Of a stretch of DNA of 64,000 nt, positions 60,901 to 64,000 are shown piece after piece. The position numbers and the translations under genes are program-made. Position 1 is the stretch's first letter. The number at the start of each line of letters is the position of its first letter. The notes below the pieces were generated by a model. That model was not told where the DNA came from, searched no databases, and saw only the letters and a list, made by a program, of their open reading frames with translations. The stretch spans positions 9,746 to 73,745 of the forward strand of contig CAJUSJ010000007.1 in assembly GCA_910588865.1 (NCBI GenBank). Reading direction: 5' to 3'. Source of the stretch: an uncultured Lachnospiraceae bacterium. Lineage in GTDB: Bacteria; Bacillota; Clostridia; Lachnospirales; Lachnospiraceae.

Positions 60901-63381
60901 AAGGTCAGAGTCCTTCGCGAAGATCAGCTTTTTCGTCTCCAGCACCCGGCGGTGGGAAGCGTTTTCCTTGATAATGCCTCCCGCGTTGCTGTCGTACAGC
61001 TCTCGGGCCTCCATGCGGACAGCTGTCAGATTTTTCTCAAAGGCTTCCCGCTTTTTCTGGCGGTAATCGGCATAAAAGTCCATGCCCCTGTGGTGATCGG
61101 ACTTGAAGGTCTGGAGGGTGTAGAGAACCTGGCTGAGGCTCTGGTTATCCTCCAAAAGGCTTACGGATGCGATAGAACCCTGAAGCTGCTGCAAGCTGTA
61201 GTCGTAACTGGAGTGATCCAGAAAATAGTTGCGGAGCACAGCGGACAGCAGGTAATAGTCATTGTCTGTCCCGCTTTTGCCGTAATAGATCTGAAAAACG
61301 CGGGGAGAGCTGTAGACACACTGAGCTAAGGGATCATTTAAGGCGTAGGCCAATTGTGTGTAAGGTAAAATGTATTCAGGGTCTTTTTCCGAAAGCGACC
61401 GCAGGTAGGCCGCGGCGCAGTAGTGCCTGCCGTCTGAGAGCATCTTATAGACCATTTCCTGGAAATGGGCTTTGGGGTGGGCTGACAGAGGGGCGGGGGA
61501 ATTTGCCGCGCTCCGGGGGCCAGCCGGGTTGGGGGATTCTGCCTTTGGGGTCTCTGCTTCCAAAGCGTGTTCCGCGGCGGCGGTGGGAGTGGTCTGGTCT
61601 GTTATCTCCGGGGATGGGGCGGATGGGACCGTCTCAGGGGCCTCTGCCCCGGAGGAGACGGAAGCGGCTTTCACCTCGGATTCTTCCTGGGAATCCGGAT
61701 GGTCAGGACTCTCTTCAAAAGAGACGATAGAATCGTCGTCGTAATTATAGAAAATTTCCGTCTCGTAATCCAGATAACACAGCCGTTTGCCCGAGAGCTC
61801 ATGGGAAAGGCAGGTGTAAAGCCAGGAGGCCAGGGCCTTTGCGTGCCGCTGGTTCATTCCTGTGACAGCGATGATATCCATCTTCTCCAACAGATCCAGG
61901 ACAGCGGTTTTCAGGGAATCAAACTCCTTCGGGTTGTCAGAGATCAGGCAGATAAATCCCAGGTTGGATTTCTCCGGGAAAATCCGGGGAAGGATTAAAA
62001 TATATCCGTCTGTGTTCAGATGGGCGGAATATTTTACATAGTTATAATCAGGGTCCAGGCTCCGGGCCAGAGCAAAGGAGTGGAACATCATGATCCTGGC
62101 CAGCGTGGAGTTGGCAGTGCTTTCAACAAGCAGGGACAATATGTCGTCTGTCTGCTGGCGGTATCCAAGATAACTGGCTGAGTCCTTGGTTCTAAAGGCT
62201 TTGAGGCCTTTTGAAGACAGCGTGAAAAACTGTCCATAGCCTAAAAGGGTATATTTGTTCAGGTATCCCAGCTGAGTCAGTTTTTCACAGACAGAGGAGT
62301 GGATAAATTTTTCTCTGCCAAGGATGGAACCCAAAAGCTCAGGCGTTACGCCGCCGTATCTCTTGGATGAGACCAGAGCGAGCCTGCTTGAGATAGAGCC
62401 GACCTTGATCATATCGTTTTTAAAATCCTTGGCACCGAATTTTTTAGTCTTGCCGGGTTCCTGGCAGGTTAGTTTGCTGTCGTCGATATGGACGGTGACT
62501 TCATCTACAGCGTCAATTCCAAGTGTTTCCCAGGAGACTTCCTCATCCTCTGAGTCAGAGCAACTGCCGGCAGCAGGCTCTGTGTCGCGGGAAATGTCTG
62601 GGAACTGTGGACCGGAGACCGGGTCTTTAGAAGACTGTCCGGCAGAGTCACAACTGAGAGAAAGCTCTGAGTCAGGAGCAGAGACCGGATAAGCATGAGC
62701 CTGAGAGTCTGGCGACGAAGAGGAGACCATTGCCGGGGAATCAGGGACAGCTTGACTGATCCCGTCGATATTGATGTCATAGATGATCTGCAGCTCGAAC
62801 AGGTTGTTCATCTGCATCAGTAGAGCGAATTTGGCCTTGGGGTCGGTTTCTTCCAGAGCCTTTTTTAGGAGAACATATTTTCCCAATACCTTTTCACACT
62901 CCTCGGCGGAAGACTGTGAAAAGTCGTACTGAGCCAGCTGTTCTTTGTGCTGGCCAAGGCAGGCCTGTGTCGCGGGATCTTTTGCGCTTAGTGTCATAAA
63001 GAACCGGATGGAATCCATATACACCGCCTTTTGGGCCATAAGCTTTTCCTGTTTTTCCAGGATATCCGCCGCGGAAGCTATATGCTCAGGCAGGGTGCCG
63101 AGGCCCAGTTGCTGATATCTTTCCAGGATTTCTTTTTGAAGCGCGGCGATCTTCGCGAGTTCATCTATAAACAAGCTGTTTAAAGGGATGGAAAGAAAAA
63201 CATTGTCAGACAGAGCGGCTTCCAGCTGGCTGACCCGGGGGCGCAGTTCGTCATAGAGACCATTTAGGTCCCGGATCAGGTTTTGGATATGGCGGATGCT
63301 ATTTCGCGTATCCTGTAGCTCATATCCTCTTGGGGGTGGAATAGCATTGTTGTCTGGCCGGACAGTATTGATATCATGCAT
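57904..63381 (-). CDS. Giant multidomain ATPase of unknown system
   Basis: The protein has 1825 residues from ATG 63381, where AAGGAGG gives a strong start. In order: a helical coiled region (about 20-200); a Ser/Asp/Pro-rich linker (about 210-290); a winged-helix-like module (about 320-400) and alpha/beta segment (to about 545); a second Ala/Pro/Glu/Ser linker (about 560-645); a long helical-repeat region (about 650-1250); an unrecognised alpha/beta domain (about 1275-1430); and a AAA/STAND-like NTPase (about 1440-1680) with Walker A GGRQLGKSALL (about 1465) and Walker B LLLLMDEADVF (about 1549). A winged-helix-like tail completes it. This is the architecture of signal-transducing NTPases. 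It is first in the three-gene cassette. Confidence 0.75.
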   Translation of the reverse strand: MHDINTVRPDNNAIPPPRGYELQDTRNSIRHIQNLIRDLNGLYDELRPRVSQLEAALSDNVFLSIPLNSLFIDELAKIAALQKEILERYQQLGLGTLPEHIASAADILEKQEKLMAQKAVYMDSIRFFMTLSAKDPATQACLGQHKEQLAQYDFSQSSAEECEKVLGKYVLLKKALEETDPKAKFALLMQMNNLFELQIIYDINIDGISQAVPDSPAMVSSSSPDSQAHAYPVSAPDSELSLSCDSAGQSSKDPVSGPQFPDISRDTEPAAGSCSDSEDEEVSWETLGIDAVDEVTVHIDDSKLTCQEPGKTKKFGAKDFKNDMIKVGSISSRLALVSSKRYGGVTPELLGSILGREKFIHSSVCEKLTQLGYLNKYTLLGYGQFFTLSSKGLKAFRTKDSASYLGYRQQTDDILSLLVESTANSTLARIMMFHSFALARSLDPDYNYVKYSAHLNTDGYILILPRIFPEKSNLGFICLISDNPKEFDSLKTAVLDLLEKMDIIAVTGMNQRHAKALASWLYTCLSHELSGKRLCYLDYETEIFYNYDDDSIVSFEESPDHPDSQEESEVKAASVSSGAEAPETVPSAPSPEITDQTTPTAAAEHALEAETPKAESPNPAGPRSAANSPAPLSAHPKAHFQEMVYKMLSDGRHYCAAAYLRSLSEKDPEYILPYTQLAYALNDPLAQCVYSSPRVFQIYYGKSGTDNDYYLLSAVLRNYFLDHSSYDYSLQQLQGSIASVSLLEDNQSLSQVLYTLQTFKSDHHRGMDFYADYRQKKREAFEKNLTAVRMEARELYDSNAGGIIKENASHRRVLETKKLIFAKDSDLVVCLEAVKDDNREYLDIIRDFLSTSYIKDGEAIRADNIDPAKIDQVLDTNWELAATNMRLVKRTSDLMSSLRMNLFKLVKKVVVVLCGYVSALEENSVDENDPGFIDYRRARNTLLKNISAAVSSLKNSGPDTSKDQAGRSVLQATLTELASRLDGSYEEDSSLYFYLGFLKNDKVLLDDDYLPVLDDVNEIPELSVLSRIEDHFTSPEKSLEDRLVEIFNGGDDYGCAALILRYLKKYSAGVKNKELLNSSIENAVLYPRKDLENKRREFIEDLELAQSYGQIDNTAEDRKEALIQIMDSWYTWAMDTDNYGFFYKILAAIRQKIKEDAQIRGVELMASLTSYEKENPHWRDHKTIQDAVTQIQARIHSQNYAAAEDLLNRLAANDLESDTNFIQQDYLEEFLREYPLNSSQAGTARSTLQSRLLKGQHNKDTKGAGRLIENWPKGNGAPPSRIRDLLLTLGFAVEEVTPHAPIQGKDHYQVTLKRPANGRKSNYKHPISVFGSEAEEKGFRVVNIFGKMDAGRLIDTFKEIGTAKNTLILLDHTLTLPDRRELARKTKTEFASKTFLVVDRVVLVYLANHYSETAVNRMLMAVTIPFAACQPYVSDSAKLMPPEIFMGRKHELEKIESASGVNIVYGGRQLGKSALLRMAQKDINMNENRDRAILIDLKGLDYRAAARRISGALYDEGILKTEHITEDWDQLSRDIKNRLRDTSGPDHIPYLLLLMDEADVFIESCEAVDYMPFDALKDIQGVGPGRFKFVVAGLRDIVRFKKNIALSNNSVLTHLSSLTVTPFKSTEARELLEVPLSYLGFRFPDDSKTQMLISTIFGTTNYFPGLLQLYCAKLVEAMGRDYAGYSETETPPYIVREEHIKKALSDKTLEEQIREKFFITLKYGDDDYYYLIALLTAFHYHNSKGQNGCGAQDILSTASGYGISRISSLTREKVAALMEEMRELNVLQHAGHGRYRFARHNFCQMMGSVQDIDDEILDYAIRQED

Positions 63382-64000
63382 GGGCAGACCTCCTTTTATA
63401 ATCGTGATAGTATTATATAATGTCGCCACCCGTCAGGGTGATGACCCGCGCATGCGTCAGCGCGGTTCCTATTATACCACAAAAAGGAGAGAAACTCGAC
63501 AGGATTTGGAAATATTTCGCGGATGTTTAATAGTATTCAACAATTCGTCATGCTGCCTGCCAGAATCCCGCGTGTCCCTAGCCGGTGCGTTTTTTTACCG
63601 GGTTCTACCCCCATGTACACGGCCGTGGAACCATGGCCCATTTGTTGCTGCCAGGGGAGTAAAGCTTTTGTGTTTGACAAAAAAAGACAGATTTGTCAGA
63701 ATAGTCCTCTAATCAGCTGGTCCTCTCTAAACTCGCGCGATTACTTTGTAACAGTTCAGCCTACCCGTTTAACCACGGCTTCTAACATCGGCTATATTTT
63801 AGCCGGTGCAGTGCCAGTCGGTTCAGCCATCCGGCTTCACTGAATAAAAAAGTTATTGTAAAAATGACGAAATTTTTTCGTCATATAACAATGCCTTTTC
63901 CACTGAAAACATGTTTGTACGGGCTAAATGGGGATTAAAAAAACAGCCCCTGACATTTGTGTGGATAATTCTTCCTGATTTCCCCTTTTTTCTTTGTGAC
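63382..64000. other. Long upstream region without a convincing gene
   Basis: A minus-strand -10 TATAAT (63417-63412) is near the cassette start, and a small hairpin CACCC-TGAC-GGGTG lies just upstream. I see no ORF with a ribosome site; a 106-codon plus-strand frame (63523-63843) has none and unusual composition. Further right are hairpins at 63787-63808 (ATCGGCTA against TAGCCGGT) and 63864-63884 (ATGACGAAA-TTT-TTTCGTCAT), the latter perfect with 9-bp arms. The region may hold a small RNA or operators. Confidence 0.4.
63674..63702 (+). promoter_or_regulatory. Possible rightward promoter
   Basis: TTGACA (63674-63679), a 17-bp spacer and CAGAAT (63697-63702) would direct transcription to the right. 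There is no clear ORF within the remaining 300 bases, so it could serve a small RNA or a gene beyond the window. Confidence 0.35.

Overview
The window reads as a piece of a Gram-positive Firmicutes chromosome, most likely a gut Clostridia/Lachnospiraceae member. The evidence is the strong AGGAGG ribosome binding sites, the PTS operons with BglG/LicR-type regulators, the SpaseII lipoproteins, the GHKL kinase fossil, the hybrid sensor kinases and the moderate GC content. No tRNA, rRNA, complete insertion sequence, CRISPR array or plasmid/phage replication gene was seen.

Layout. 1-7.5 kb is accessory: a partial acidic protein, a 40-residue microprotein followed by a ClpP-type protease, a gene graveyard (2.1-3.25 kb), a AAA+ ATPase carrying an alpha-CTD-like helix-hairpin-helix domain, a PadR regulator, an Rpn-type nuclease and a GHKL-kinase fossil. 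7.6-12.6 kb (minus) is a response regulator, intramembrane-sensing kinase, ABC ATPase and FtsX-type permease operon. 12.7-15.8 kb is a LysR gene divergent from a redox operon (small helical protein, lipoprotein-like aldo-keto reductase, flavodoxin-like reductase). 15.8-21.9 kb (minus) is a cellobiose PTS plus 6-phospho-beta-glucosidase operon, with a LicR-type regulator and an HPr paralogue transcribed upstream. 22-31 kb holds secreted lipoproteins, a second two-component system with its own lipoprotein, a second Rpn-like protein, and a MATE exporter behind a structured leader. 31-36.4 kb holds two flavin proteins, a DUF4143-type ATPase, a Crp/Fnr regulator, a YitT membrane protein and a secreted protein. 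36.6-43.2 kb holds an exported flavinylated FAD reductase with TetR, a C39-like protein, a LysR, and a TetR/ferredoxin/AEC-transporter locus. 43.2-50.3 kb is signalling: a hemerythrin-REC protein, then a solute-binding lipoprotein directly joined to a 1313-residue hybrid kinase. 50.3-55.1 kb is a LacI-controlled sucrose module, followed by an MBL-fold hydrolase. 56.0-63.4 kb (minus) is a three-gene cassette: a 1825-residue multidomain ATPase, a protein ending in a HEPN-like RNDLAH motif, and a multi-membrane-span protein.

The cassette at 56.0-63.4 kb is the best candidate for an undescribed system. The gene order, the tight coupling of its first two genes and the domain mix (switch-type NTPase, possible RNase, membrane protein) look like a conflict or regulated-death module, but this is inference. 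Other notable items are two dispersed structured repeats (135 bp with terminal inverted repeats; about 84 nt GC-rich), a tandem TetR operator built into a promoter, a probable class II Crp/Fnr promoter, and a MATE leader able to form two mutually exclusive helices.
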